Shown piece by piece: positions 43,407-51,071 of a DNA stretch of 64,000 bases. The position numbers were made by a program, and so were the translations under genes. Under the pieces are notes generated by a model. It was not told the DNA's origin. It ran no database searches and saw only the letters and a program-made list of their open reading frames with translations. Source of the DNA: Gammaproteobacteria bacterium MFB021. Lineage in GTDB: Bacteria > Pseudomonadota > Gammaproteobacteria > Pseudomonadales > Halomonadaceae. Numbering within the stretch: the first letter of the stretch is position 1; each line of letters begins with the position of its first letter. Location of the stretch: contig JNVT01000026.1 of the NCBI GenBank assembly GCA_000737985.1, positions 26,741-90,740 on the forward strand, read 5' to 3'.

Positions 43407-43895
43407 GGCGGTAGGATCCTTGGATAGGGGCTCCGCTGCCTGCACGCCAGGCTGGGCGGACGGGGCGCCGATTGGGCGGCGCTCTTTTTCTTTCGTTGCT
43501 TGCGTGTCTGGTGGCTATATCGGCAGAAAGCCGGGTTAAGTTCAATTAGTGTTTTATATTGTAACAATGTTTTAGATTTGCGTAGCCTTGGGCCGGCTGA
43601 GCTTAGTCCATTGTGACGACAGCGCCAGCCCCAGGCTGGACACCCCGCAGGCGAGCAGGTAGGATGGCCGCGCCGCAAACGGGCCAATTCACCGTTCGCG
43701 GCAATTTTCACCACGCGCCCTTAGCTCAGCTGGGCGTAGCCGGAAATGCAAAAGCTCGCTTTTGCCCGGCGAAGCGGACACTGCGATGCAGCGCAGTGGA
43801 CCGGACCCGAAGGCGCAGCCTGAGGGGAGCGTTGCCCGCCGTTCGCAGAACGGCCCGACGCTTGGTAAGCCACCGCTTGCGACAACCTGCACTAC
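43407..43895. other. Gene-poor region between the chemoreceptor and tRNA-Arg
   Basis: About 490 bases holding the chemoreceptor promoter side (A/T-rich around 43545-43580) and a partial copy of the 5' end of the tRNA-Arg gene at 43714-43733. Between that copy and the real tRNA lies GC-rich sequence with small hairpins (AAAGCTCGCTTTT, CGTTCGCAGAACG) but no recognisable gene. Confidence 0.55.
43714..43733 (+). pseudogene. Partial copy of the tRNA-Arg 5' end
   Basis: The 20 bases CGCGCCCTTAGCTCAGCTGG repeat exactly the acceptor-stem and D-arm start of the tRNA-Arg at 43896. The sequence then diverges into unrelated DNA. No anticodon arm, T arm or 3' acceptor strand follows, so it cannot be a functional tRNA. 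Confidence 0.8.
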
Positions 43896-43972
43896 GCGCC
43901 CTTAGCTCAGCTGGATAGAGCGTTGCCCTCCGGAGGCAAAGGTCAAAGGTTCGAATCCTTTAGGGCGCGCCA
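43896..43972 (+). tRNA. tRNA-Arg (anticodon CCG)
   Basis: A full cloverleaf fits. The acceptor stem is GCGCCCT with AGGGCGC, the D stem GCTC/GAGC, the anticodon stem TTGCC/GGCAA with loop CTCCGGA (anticodon CCG), the T stem AAAGG/CCTTT with loop TTCGAAT, then discriminator G and an encoded CCA. It reads CGG arginine codons. A good terminator follows 10 bases after the CCA. Confidence 0.95.
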
Positions 43973-43982
43973 TATTGTTACG

Positions 43983-44019
43983 AAAACCGCCACCCGTGCT
44001 CACGCCGGGTGGCGGTTTT
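43983..44019 (+). terminator. Terminator of tRNA-Arg
   Basis: AAAACCGCCACCCG (43983-43996) pairs with CGGGTGGCGGTTTT (44006-44019), loop TGCTCACGC, and runs into TTTTCGTTT. This is a clean rho-independent terminator right after the tRNA gene. The A-rich 5' side lets it act in both directions. Confidence 0.85.
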
Positions 44020-44063
44020 CGTTTATGGCGGGCAGGGCGCCCCGCAGCGAGTTCGACGCACTC

Positions 44064-44762
44064 TCAGCGATCGTCGAGCGCGAACGCCAGCCCCATCTCC
44101 ACGTGCAGTGCGGTGGTGTCGTAGAGCGGCAGGGCGCTGTCCTGCGGGCGCAGCAGCAGGGCGATTTCGGTACAGCCGAGAATGATTGCGCGGGCGCCGC
44201 GGGCATGCAGATTGGCGACGATTTCACGATAGCGCTCGCGGGAGTCGGCGTTCACGACGCCTTGTACCAACTCCTCGAAGATGACGCGGTGGATCGCCTC
44301 GCGCTCGTCCTCGGCGGGGATCAGGCAGTCGATGCCGTAGCGTTCGTTGAGGCGTTCACGGTAGAAGGGCTGTTCCATGGTGAAGCGCGTGCCCAGCAAC
44401 CCGACCTGGTCGATGCCATCCGCCGCGAGGCGTTCGCCGGTGGCATCGGCGATGTGCAGCAGCGGCATGTTCAGCGCCGCCTCGATCGCCGGTGCGACCT
44501 TGTGCATGGTGTTGGTGGCCAGCAGCAGGCAATCGGCGCCGGCGGCTTCCACGCGTTCTGCCGCTGCGGCAAGCCGTTGCCCCGCTTCTTCCCACTGGCC
44601 GCTGCGCTGGAGCGCTTCGATCTCGGCAAAGTCGACGCTCACCAGCGCGACCCTGGCCGAGTGGTGCCCGCCCAGGCGCTGGCGCACGCCTTCATTGAGC
44701 AGGCGATAGTAGCTCTGGGTCGATTCCCAGCTCATGCCGCCGAGTACGCCGATTGTCCTCAT
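44064..44762 (-). CDS. Aspartate/glutamate racemase family protein (YgeA-like)
   Basis: This 232-residue protein matches YgeA-type racemases: VLGGMSWESTQSYYRLLNEG, LLATNTMHKVAPAIEAAL, LLGTRFTMEQPFYRERL and IILGCTEIALLL. In this subgroup one catalytic Cys (GCTE) is retained, while the partner position is the first Thr of TNTMH, giving asymmetric catalysis as in E. coli YgeA. Here the residue before that Thr is Ala rather than Cys. Likely substrates are L-Asp, L-Glu or related amino acids. It stands alone on the minus strand, converging on the tRNA-Arg terminator. Confidence 0.85.
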   Translation of the reverse strand: MRTIGVLGGMSWESTQSYYRLLNEGVRQRLGGHHSARVALVSVDFAEIEALQRSGQWEEAGQRLAAAAERVEAAGADCLLLATNTMHKVAPAIEAALNMPLLHIADATGERLAADGIDQVGLLGTRFTMEQPFYRERLNERYGIDCLIPAEDEREAIHRVIFEELVQGVVNADSRERYREIVANLHARGARAIILGCTEIALLLRPQDSALPLYDTTALHVEMGLAFALDDR

Positions 44763-44791
44763 GAGTCCCTCCGTATTGTCCAGACACTACA

Positions 44792-45190
44792 TCATCGATG
44801 CTGGCGCGACGCCAGTGGTGCCGTGAGCGAGGGCGTGTCAGTCGTGGCCTCCGGGCGGGGGCGGCGGGCGATGATGAGTTCGCGTATGCGGTCCGCGATC
44901 CAGGCCTTGGCGTGGCGCGCCAGCGTGAAGCGGTGGTCGATGACGATGATGGCGTGGTGCCGGCTGGGCACGTAGAGCGCCGGCTGATAGACCCCGTCAG
45001 GTGACGCGGGCTGGCGATACGCGCAGTAGACCGTATCGATGTCGGGAATACCGGCGTGACAGATATGACTATCGTAGATCGTGTCTATCTGCCGGCCGGC
45101 ATAGCGAAAGCATTGCGGCGGTATCGACACCTCGAACCGCAGCCAGTCTTCATCCAGCACGAGCGTGTCTTGGCAGCGAAAACGGATCAT
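44792..45190 (-). CDS. Hypothetical protein, possibly under the CI-like repressor
   Basis: This 132-residue soluble protein (MIRFRCQDTLVLDEDWLRFE) has no domain that I recognise. It is rich in His and Arg, with VPSRHHAIIVIDHRFTLARH in the middle and a disordered Thr/Pro-rich tail. The start region lies 65 bases from a perfect 15-bp operator (45255-45269) that matches those near the CI/Cro-like pair. That is the main reason to think it is a real, regulated gene. Confidence 0.5.
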   Translation of the reverse strand: MIRFRCQDTLVLDEDWLRFEVSIPPQCFRYAGRQIDTIYDSHICHAGIPDIDTVYCAYRQPASPDGVYQPALYVPSRHHAIIVIDHRFTLARHAKAWIADRIRELIIARRPRPEATTDTPSLTAPLASRQHR

Positions 45191-45254
45191 GGCGCCCTCG
45201 TGATCAACACCTGAATCAGGTCGCGCGACGGAGTCGATGGGTTATTACTGGAAG

Positions 45255-45269
45255 TGTACTAATAGTACA
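45255..45269. promoter_or_regulatory. 15-bp operator TGTACT-N3-AGTACA (site 1)
   Basis: TGTACTAATAGTACA is a perfect palindrome with 6-bp arms. The same pattern recurs at 45964 and 45988. It lies upstream of the minus-strand hypothetical gene. A related half-site, AAGTACT, follows at about 45276. Confidence 0.7.
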
Positions 45270-45464
45270 TATTAAAAGTACTAGAAGTTCAATCTATTTT
45301 GTCGACGTCGGCGAAGATGCTGGAAACCGTACCGTGAAGGGCGTCTTGAAGCGTGTCTTGAAGGGGGGCGTAAAAGCTGTCGCAAGCGATGTTGTGAGAG
45401 ACGTCGTGAGAGATAGCGTCAGGGCAACGGGATGATCTGTTGCTGCGCGGACATGACGCCAGGA

Positions 45465-45938
45465 TCAGGCGTCGGGGTCGAGATCATCACATGGGGCCGC
45501 GGTGTTCTGGCCAGTGCGCCGCAGGCGCTGTACCAGTTGCTCCAGCAGCAGCAGGTCGGCGTCTTCCAGCTCGCCGGCTTGCACCGCCGCTTCGATCAGC
45601 GACAGTGTCTGCGCGGCGCGCGCCGGCGATGGCTCGGCGACTCGCAGCGTGTTGCCAGGGGGACGCGGATACGCTGCCTCGCGCTCGTCGTCGTCGCGCA
45701 GCATGCGGCCCTGACCGTAGTCCAGCCACGCCTCGCGCACGCCCAGCCAGCGTGCCAACGCCACCTTCTTGGCGTGGCTCGGGCGCGCTTCGCCGTTGAT
45801 CCACTTGCTCGCCGCCTTGGGTGTGACGCGCACGGCCTGGGCTAGGCGAGCGCCCATTCCGTGGCCGTCCTTACCTGCATGACGGAGTGCTTCGAGCAGG
45901 CGGGCGCTGAAGTCGTCCCGATGATCAGTGTGAACCAT
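45465..45938 (-). CDS. XRE/CI-like transcriptional repressor
   Basis: This 157-residue protein has an N-terminal helix-turn-helix (GARLAQAVRVTPKAASKWIN, then GEARPSHAKKVALARWLGV) like prophage CI-type repressors, and a C-terminal region with a long helix (LIEAAVQAGELEDADLLLLE) that could dimerise. No LexA-type protease site is evident. It diverges from a Cro/YdaS-like gene, with two matching operators between them and a third upstream of a nearby hypothetical gene. No other phage genes are present. Confidence 0.8.
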   Translation of the reverse strand: MVHTDHRDDFSARLLEALRHAGKDGHGMGARLAQAVRVTPKAASKWINGEARPSHAKKVALARWLGVREAWLDYGQGRMLRDDDEREAAYPRPPGNTLRVAEPSPARAAQTLSLIEAAVQAGELEDADLLLLEQLVQRLRRTGQNTAAPCDDLDPDA

Positions 45939-45963
45939 AGGTTCAATAGTCGCATCGCTTGAA

Positions 45964-46002
45964 TGTACTTTCAGTACCTGATATGTCTGTACTCAAAGTA
46001 CA
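45964..46002. promoter_or_regulatory. Paired 15-bp operators between the CI-like and Cro-like genes (sites 2 and 3)
   Basis: TGTACTTTCAGTACC (45964-45978, one mismatch) and TGTACTCAAAGTACA (45988-46002, perfect) have the TGTACT-N3-AGTACA form. Their centres are 24 bases apart, about two helical turns, which suits cooperative repressor binding in a divergent lysogeny-type switch. Confidence 0.8.
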
Positions 46003-46019
46003 CGCTCAGCGAGGGTGCC

Positions 46020-46379
46020 ATGAGTGCCATTCGATTCGCGGTGGAACGGGTGGGCGGGGTATCGCGCTGCGCGCGAATCTGTCGGGTCTCACCTTCCGCG
46101 GTGTGCAAGTGGCTGCGTCGCGACTGCCTGCCGCGTACGGAGTACACCGGTGAGACGTGCCACGCGCAGCGCATGGCCACGGCCAGCGAGGGGGCGTTCA
46201 GCGCGGCATGGCTGCTGGCGCATGCCCGGCCCGAGTCGCCGGCCGGCCAGGCGCAGGCAAAACCTGACGATCGGGCGGTGGCTGCGATGCCGGAACAGGA
46301 AAAACCGGAACAGGAAAAAAGGGCGCAAAAAAGCCCAGCCGAAACCGGGCAACATTCAGACCATGAGCCTTCATCATAA
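46020..46379 (+). CDS. Cro/YdaS-like small DNA-binding protein
   Basis: This 119-residue protein has an N-terminal helix-turn-helix of the YdaS/Cro type (AVERVGGVSRCARICRVSPS, AVCKWLRRDCLPRTEY), then FSAAWLLAHARP and a disordered, charged tail with PEQEKPEQEKRAQKSP. The ATG at 46020 has GAGGG upstream. It is divergent from the CI-like repressor and lies just after the paired operators, so the two form a phage-like switch. The Cys residues near the HTH are unusual for Cro proteins. Confidence 0.7.
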   Translation: MSAIRFAVERVGGVSRCARICRVSPSAVCKWLRRDCLPRTEYTGETCHAQRMATASEGAFSAAWLLAHARPESPAGQAQAKPDDRAVAAMPEQEKPEQEKRAQKSPAETGQHSDHEPSS

Positions 46380-46905
46380 CGACCGGCCGGCATCAGTTAA
46401 AATGCAAATAGCCAATGAGGCTATACGTTTTTTGAGAGCGGCTTTATCACGGGGGGGCACCGTGCGGATTTATTGCGCCATGCGGTGAGTTGTATCATTG
46501 TCAAGATTTCTATATTTACTTGTTTAGATAATCACCTGCTCAGCGTAGCACCCTGACATGATTGCGCGGAAACGCAGGTCAATGGATGGGGCATGGCGCT
46601 GATTTGCCGAGATATCACTGGGTTGCCAGCGCATGACAGGTCTACCGGTTGGCGCTTGGATATACGATCGCGCCGCTTGGCTGGCCAAAGCGGGAAGCCA
46701 ATTGTCTGTCATGATAGAGCGCGGTATGGAGAATCTACCGTTCTCGCCTTCGGTGCACGAAGGCCGGCTGCGGCGGACAGGATTTGCACGGTTGCCGGCG
46801 GTAAATACTCGACTATGGGCTTGTCATCCCAGCGCTGGATGAACGCAAAACCGCCGGCACTGGGCCGGCGGTTTTTGATGCGATAAGCCGTGTCGGCGTA
46901 TCGAT
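46380..46905. other. Gene-poor region after the Cro-like gene
   Basis: About 525 bases with uneven base composition and short frames (such as 97 residues from 46593) lacking ribosome sites or motifs. It may be decayed prophage DNA following the switch. It ends in a terminator-like hairpin at 46848-46876. Confidence 0.45.
46848..46876. terminator. Bidirectional terminator
   Basis: AAAACCGCCGGC (46848-46859) and GCCGGCGGTTTT (46865-46876) form a 12-bp stem with a 5-base loop and A/T runs on both sides. It lies 30 bases after the stop codon of the minus-strand secreted-protein gene. Confidence 0.8.
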
Positions 46906-47268
46906 TTACAGGCTGGAGAAGCTCACGCTGCCATTCCCCTGGCCGGTCTGATTGGCGTTGGCCAGACCTTGGGCAGCGGCGGTGCTGTGGCCTTGAGCGA
47001 CCAGGCCGCTACCGCCAGCCGGGATCTGGGTCGAGAGCTGAGTCTCTTGGGCGACGTTCTGCAGTGCCTGGTCGGCTGCGGCGCTGTGGCCACCGCTGAC
47101 GGTGTCGACGCTATAGGCGGTCGGCAGCGACTGATACTGGGCCGTCTGCTGCGTGTTGAGCTGCTCGCTCTGCTGCTCGAAGATCTGCTCGTTGATGAAG
47201 CTGTTGGCCTGGGCGGCGGTCGGCAGAGCAACGGCAATTGCGACGGCTGCGAGAATACGTGCTTTCAT
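46906..47268 (-). CDS. Small secreted protein with two GHS-AAA repeats
   Basis: This 120-residue protein has a clear signal peptide (MKARILAAVAIAVALPTAAQ-ANS) and a mature part rich in Gln, Ala, Ser and Asn. Two repeats can be aligned: GGHSAAADQALQNVAQ and QGHSTAAAQGLANANQ, each followed by a TQ-containing turn. The composition recalls curlin-like or other low-complexity adhesive proteins, but no curli genes are near and the match is weak. GGAGGT precedes the ATG at 47268, and a terminator follows, so it is a self-contained gene. I do not know a function. Confidence 0.7.
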   Translation of the reverse strand: MKARILAAVAIAVALPTAAQANSFINEQIFEQQSEQLNTQQTAQYQSLPTAYSVDTVSGGHSAAADQALQNVAQETQLSTQIPAGGSGLVAQGHSTAAAQGLANANQTGQGNGSVSFSSL

Positions 47269-47570
47269 GGTGTTACCTCCAATCATATCGTTTTCGTGAT
47301 CCGCCACTCCTTGGCGGTCACCCTTTTGGGTCGTCGCTTGGCGACGTCGGAATCGGCATCCGGCCGTTTCCGGGGGGCGGCTCCTTGCCCCCGACCGTTG
47401 ACGACAGTATGGAGACGAGTACGTTAGTCTGCTAATCACGTCTGCCGAATTCGATTATCGATGCGATTGATACGAAAGTCGTAACTCGCCGCGTCCTGGC
47501 CTTGCGCGGGCGCGTCGGCACGCTAGGATGGGCCGCGATTGCCCGCCCACGCACTCTCAGGAATCTGCCC

Positions 47571-48254
47571 ATGTCTTCACGCCCCCCTGCTGCCGGCCAG
47601 AGCGCCGAGCCCCACGCCAACGTGGGCGAGGTCGCCTATCTCCGCGTGTCGCGGGTCACCGAGATCGGTGCCTTTCTGAACTGGGGCCGGCCCAAGGAGC
47701 TCTTGCTGCCGTTCGGCGAGCAGCGCTTTCGCCCCGACGAGGGCAAGCGTGTGTTGGTGATGATCTACGTCGACGATCGCATGCGGCCGGTGGCGAGCAT
47801 GAAGCTCGACCGCTTCCTGCAGGACGAGTCCGAGGGGCTGGCGGCGGGTGACGCCGTGCGGCTGACCATCGCCGATCTCACCGATCTGGGCGCCAAGGCG
47901 GTGGTCAATCACCGTTTCTGGGGCCTGCTCTATCACGATGACATCAGCCGTCCGCTGCGCCGGGGCGACAGTGTCCAGGGCTACGTGAAGCGGGTGCGCG
48001 AGGATGGCCGGCTCGATCTCTCGCTGCTGCCGCCGGGGGCGGCGCGGCTCGACGTGGTGGGCGAGAAGATCCTCGCCGAACTGGCTCGCCACGACGGCTT
48101 CCTGGCGCTCGGCGACAAGAGCCCGGCGGAGACGATCAAGGCCCGCCTCGGCGTCAGCAAGAACGCCTTCAAGCAGGCCATCGGCCGACTCTACAAGCAG
48201 CGCCGGATCGTGATCGAAGACGACGGCATCCGCCTGCGCGCGGACGCCGAGTGA
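47571..48254 (+). CDS. CvfB-like S1 RNA-binding protein
   Basis: This 227-residue cytoplasmic protein has two to three S1-type domains (VGEVAYLRVSRVTEIGAFLN, VLVMIYVDD, GDSVQGYVKRVREDGRLDLS) and a C-terminal winged helix (DKSPAETIKARLGVSKNAFK, then QAIGRLYKQRRIVI). The layout is that of CvfB/YitL proteins, which bind RNA and affect virulence or translation in other bacteria. The ATG at 47571 gives the usual N-terminus. It is not linked to the neighbours in function. Confidence 0.85.
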   Translation: MSSRPPAAGQSAEPHANVGEVAYLRVSRVTEIGAFLNWGRPKELLLPFGEQRFRPDEGKRVLVMIYVDDRMRPVASMKLDRFLQDESEGLAAGDAVRLTIADLTDLGAKAVVNHRFWGLLYHDDISRPLRRGDSVQGYVKRVREDGRLDLSLLPPGAARLDVVGEKILAELARHDGFLALGDKSPAETIKARLGVSKNAFKQAIGRLYKQRRIVIEDDGIRLRADAE

Positions 48255-48272
48255 GTCAGGCGGCGCGGTGTC

Positions 48273-49049
48273 TCAGCGCCACGCTGACAGCCAGCTCAAG
48301 CCGGCTTCGGTCTCCCCCCTCGGCCGATACTCGCAGCCCAGCCAGCCGGCGTAGCCCGCGGCATCGAGCTGGGCGAACAGCCAGGGGTAATTGACCTCGC
48401 CGGTGTCCGGCTCGTGGCGCTCCGGCACCCCGGCGATCTGAATATGGCCGACCCCGTCACGATAGCGCTGGTAGGTCTTCCAGATGTCTCCATCCATGAT
48501 CTGGGTGTGATAGAAGTCCATCTGCACCTTGACGTTGGGTTCGCCGAGCTCGGCGAGCAGCGCATGCCCGTCGGCCTGATGATTGAGGAAGTAGCCCGGC
48601 ATGTCGCGGGTGTTGATCGGCTCGATCAGCAGCGTGCGCCCCTGTTCGGCCAGCTTGCGCGCGGCGAAACGCAAATTCTCCAGATAGGTCTCGCGCATCG
48701 CCTGGGATGACACGCCCTCCGCGACCAGCCCGGCCATGGCGTGTAGCTGGGTGCAGCCGAGCGCCTCGGCGTAGCGCAGCGCGGTGTCGAGGCTGGCGCG
48801 GAATTCCGCTTCGCGCCCCGGCAGCGCGGCCAGGCCCCGCTCACCCGCCTCCCAGTCTCCCGGCGGCAGATTGAACAGCACCTGGGTCAGCCCGTGGCGC
48901 TCGAGCGCGTCGGCGATGTCCTCCGGCTCGCAGGCATAGGGGAACAGGAACTCGACCCCGGTGAAGCCGCACTCGGCGGCGCGGGCGAAGCGCTCGGGAA
49001 ACGGCACCTCGTTGAACATCATGCTCAGGTTGGCGGCAAAGCGTGGCAT
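48273..49049 (-). CDS. otnI: 2-oxo-tetronate isomerase (hydroxypyruvate isomerase family)
   Basis: This 258-residue TIM-barrel enzyme resembles OtnI/Hyi. Motifs are [50 protein letters not shown] with a catalytic Glu, and [15 protein letters not shown]. OtnI isomerises 2-oxo-tetronates in the breakdown of four-carbon sugar acids (D-erythronate, L-threonate). It follows ltnD on the minus strand by 47 bases, behind the GntR regulator gene. The kinase (OtnK) and aldolase (OtnC) expected in the same pathway are not in the window. Confidence 0.88.
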   Translation of the reverse strand: MPRFAANLSMMFNEVPFPERFARAAECGFTGVEFLFPYACEPEDIADALERHGLTQVLFNLPPGDWEAGERGLAALPGREAEFRASLDTALRYAEALGCTQLHAMAGLVAEGVSSQAMRETYLENLRFAARKLAEQGRTLLIEPINTRDMPGYFLNHQADGHALLAELGEPNVKVQMDFYHTQIMDGDIWKTYQRYRDGVGHIQIAGVPERHEPDTGEVNYPWLFAQLDAAGYAGWLGCEYRPRGETEAGLSWLSAWR

Positions 49050-49096
49050 GGCGTGGCTCTCTCGTCGGTTCAGCTAGCTCTCGGTGAGGCGTCGGT

Positions 49097-50050
49097 TCAG
49101 CTCGGGTCGTTGGCGGCGCTGCCGGGCAGGCTGATGCCTGGATAGACCTTGACCACCGCCGAGTCGTCCTCGCGCCCCAGGCCCTGGGCGGAGGCGAGGG
49201 TGAACTGGTTGAGCGCCTGGGCGGTCAGCGGCAGCGGGAACTTGTCGCGATGGGCGGTATCGTGAACGATCCCCAGGTCCTTGACGAAGATATCCACCGC
49301 CGAGTGCGGGGTGTAGTCGCCGGCCAGGATATGCGGCACCCGGTTCTCGAACATCCATGAGTTGCCGGCGCTCTGTGTGATCACTTCATAGAGGGTCTGC
49401 GGGTCGCAGCCGCCGCGAATGCCGTAGGCCATCGCCTCGGCGGCAGCGGCGATGTGCACGCCCGCCAGTAGCTGATTGACCAGCTTCACCTGGGAGCCCT
49501 GGCCGAGCTCGTCGCCGAGCCGGAACACCTTGGCCGCCAGCGCATCGAGCACCGCGCCGGCGCGCGCGTAGAGCACCTCTGGGCCGGAGGTCATCATCGT
49601 CAGCTGGCCCTGGGCGGCTTTCACCGAGCCGCCGGAAATCGGCGCATCGAGCAGCTGGATATCGTGGGCGGCGAGTTCTGCGCCGAGTTCGCGCACCGCT
49701 TTCGGAGCGCAGGTGGCGCACGAGATCACCACGCTGCCCGGGGCCAGCCCGCCCTGCGCCTGCACCAGCCCGGCATCGCCGAACAGTGCGTCACGCGTCT
49801 GCGCGGCGTTGACCACTACGGTGAGCACGATCTCGACCTCGGCGGCCATCTCCGCCGGCGTGGCGACGGCGTGGCCGCCGGCGGCGGCGAACTGCTCGCA
49901 GGCCTCTGGGCGCAGGTCGCAGCCCCAGGTCTCGAACCCCGCCTTGACCAGCGAAGTGGCCATGCCCATGCCCATCGAACCGAGCCCGATCAGGCCGACC
50001 TTGGGGCTGGCGCCGGTGCCGTCAGCGCCGGCGGTAGTGTGCTGTGTCAT
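49097..50050 (-). CDS. ltnD: L-threonate dehydrogenase
   Basis: This 317-residue beta-hydroxyacid dehydrogenase has the NAD-binding GLIGLGSMGMGMATSLVKAG, the substrate-binding LDAPISGGSVKAAQG and the catalytic-Lys helix VKLVNQLLAGVHIAAAAEAM. The subgroup with otnI and an adjacent GntR regulator is LtnD, which oxidises L-threonate to 2-oxo-tetronate. It sits between the regulator and otnI on the minus strand, probably as one operon. Confidence 0.85.
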   Translation of the reverse strand: MTQHTTAGADGTGASPKVGLIGLGSMGMGMATSLVKAGFETWGCDLRPEACEQFAAAGGHAVATPAEMAAEVEIVLTVVVNAAQTRDALFGDAGLVQAQGGLAPGSVVISCATCAPKAVRELGAELAAHDIQLLDAPISGGSVKAAQGQLTMMTSGPEVLYARAGAVLDALAAKVFRLGDELGQGSQVKLVNQLLAGVHIAAAAEAMAYGIRGGCDPQTLYEVITQSAGNSWMFENRVPHILAGDYTPHSAVDIFVKDLGIVHDTAHRDKFPLPLTAQALNQFTLASAQGLGREDDSAVVKVYPGISLPGSAANDPS

Positions 50051-50100
50051 GCCTTCTCTCCTTGCTTGTCTTTGACTGGCCTGTCTTTGGCTTGCTCTGT

Positions 50101-50853
50101 TTATTCCGGCGCGCCCGGGCGCTGAGCCTGGACGCGCGCGATCAGGTCTTCAGGTGCCTGGCGCAGACGCACCTCGGCGTGTTCCAGATGGCGTGCGGCG
50201 GCCTGCGCCGCGGCCTCGGCATCGCCGGCGGCGATCGCGTCGACGATCGCCTGGTGCTCGGCGACCACCTGCTGCATGAAGGTCTCGCGCAGCGATTCGT
50301 TGGTCCGCGTGACCTGGATCGCGTGGTGCAGGAAGCGGTTGTAGAAGTCGAGCACCGCGGTGAAGTGGGCGTTGTGCGCCGCCTCGGCGATGGCGCGGTG
50401 GAAGGCCAGGTCCTGCTCCACGCCGGAGAGGCCGGCCTCCACCGCTTCGTCGATATCCACCATGGCGTTGCGGATGCGCCGCAGCTGCGAGGGCGTACGG
50501 CGGCTGGCGGCGAGCCGGGCGGCTTCCACTTCCAGCGGCCGGCGCAGTTCGAGCACTTCGATCACCGAGGCGAGATCCGAGTCGGGCAGGGCCAGGCGCA
50601 GGGACACGGTCGGCGCGTCGGCGACGAAGCTGCCGCTGCCGCGACGCGAAGTGACCAGGCCGGCGTTGCGCAGCATCGAGATCGCCTCGCGCACCACCGA
50701 ACGGCTGATGCCGAAGCGCTGGCCCAGCGCGGCCTCGGTGGGCAGGCGTTCGCCGCGGGCCCACTCGCCGCTCTGGATCGCTTCGCTCAGCCGCGTGGCC
50801 ACCTGCTCCGAGAGCTGGGGGCCGCGCGAGGGTGACGAGATGTCTCCGCTCAA
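50101..50853 (-). CDS. GntR/FadR-family regulator of the sugar-acid genes
   Basis: This 250-residue regulator has an N-terminal winged helix (LPTEAALGQRFGISRSVVRE, AISMLRNAGLVTSRRG) and a C-terminal FCD ligand domain with the metal-binding His/Asp pattern (QDLAFHRAIAEAAHN, EHQAIVDAIAAGD). I favour the TTG at 50853 (MSGDISSP), because AAGGAG lies 6 bases upstream; a TTG at 50871 is also possible. It is divergent from denD-gntP, and a TTGTC-A-GACAA palindrome lies between them. It probably represses both arms until a sugar acid or derivative binds. Confidence 0.88.
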   Translation of the reverse strand: MSGDISSPSRGPQLSEQVATRLSEAIQSGEWARGERLPTEAALGQRFGISRSVVREAISMLRNAGLVTSRRGSGSFVADAPTVSLRLALPDSDLASVIEVLELRRPLEVEAARLAASRRTPSQLRRIRNAMVDIDEAVEAGLSGVEQDLAFHRAIAEAAHNAHFTAVLDFYNRFLHHAIQVTRTNESLRETFMQQVVAEHQAIVDAIAAGDAEAAAQAAARHLEHAEVRLRQAPEDLIARVQAQRPGAPE

Positions 50854-50976
50854 GGGGGGCTCCTTGTACAAGGGTTGCTCCTTAGACGTTGGTCATGGTC
50901 CGGGGTCGGGAAACGCCGTCATGGCGCCTGTCATAGACCCTATCCGACCAAAGGCGATGTTGCTGCCAAGCTTAAT

Positions 50977-50987
50977 TTGTCAGACAA
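50977..50987. promoter_or_regulatory. GntR-type operator TTGTC-A-GACAA
   Basis: A perfect 11-bp palindrome lies in the region between the divergent regulator and denD genes. FadR-subfamily operators commonly have the form TNGTC-N-GACNA. This is the most likely binding site of the adjacent regulator. Confidence 0.65.
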
Positions 50988-51071
50988 GATGCTAAATCTC
51001 AAACGCCTGCGCCATTCGCCTTTGGTCAGACTGGCTTTTTGGATGTAGGGCGCTCAACCAGGAGAACCAGC

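Noticed and set aside
41853..43427. 524-residue plus-strand frame opposite the chemoreceptor
   Set aside because: It mirrors the coiled-coil gene on the other strand, lacks motifs and a ribosome site.
45001..45435. 144-residue plus-strand frame with a VLKRVLKGG and VVRDVVRDSVR repeat end
   Set aside because: It crosses the start of the minus-strand hypothetical gene and the operator site. No ribosome site was seen. The repeat-like end may be chance or a tiny peptide, but I cannot support it.
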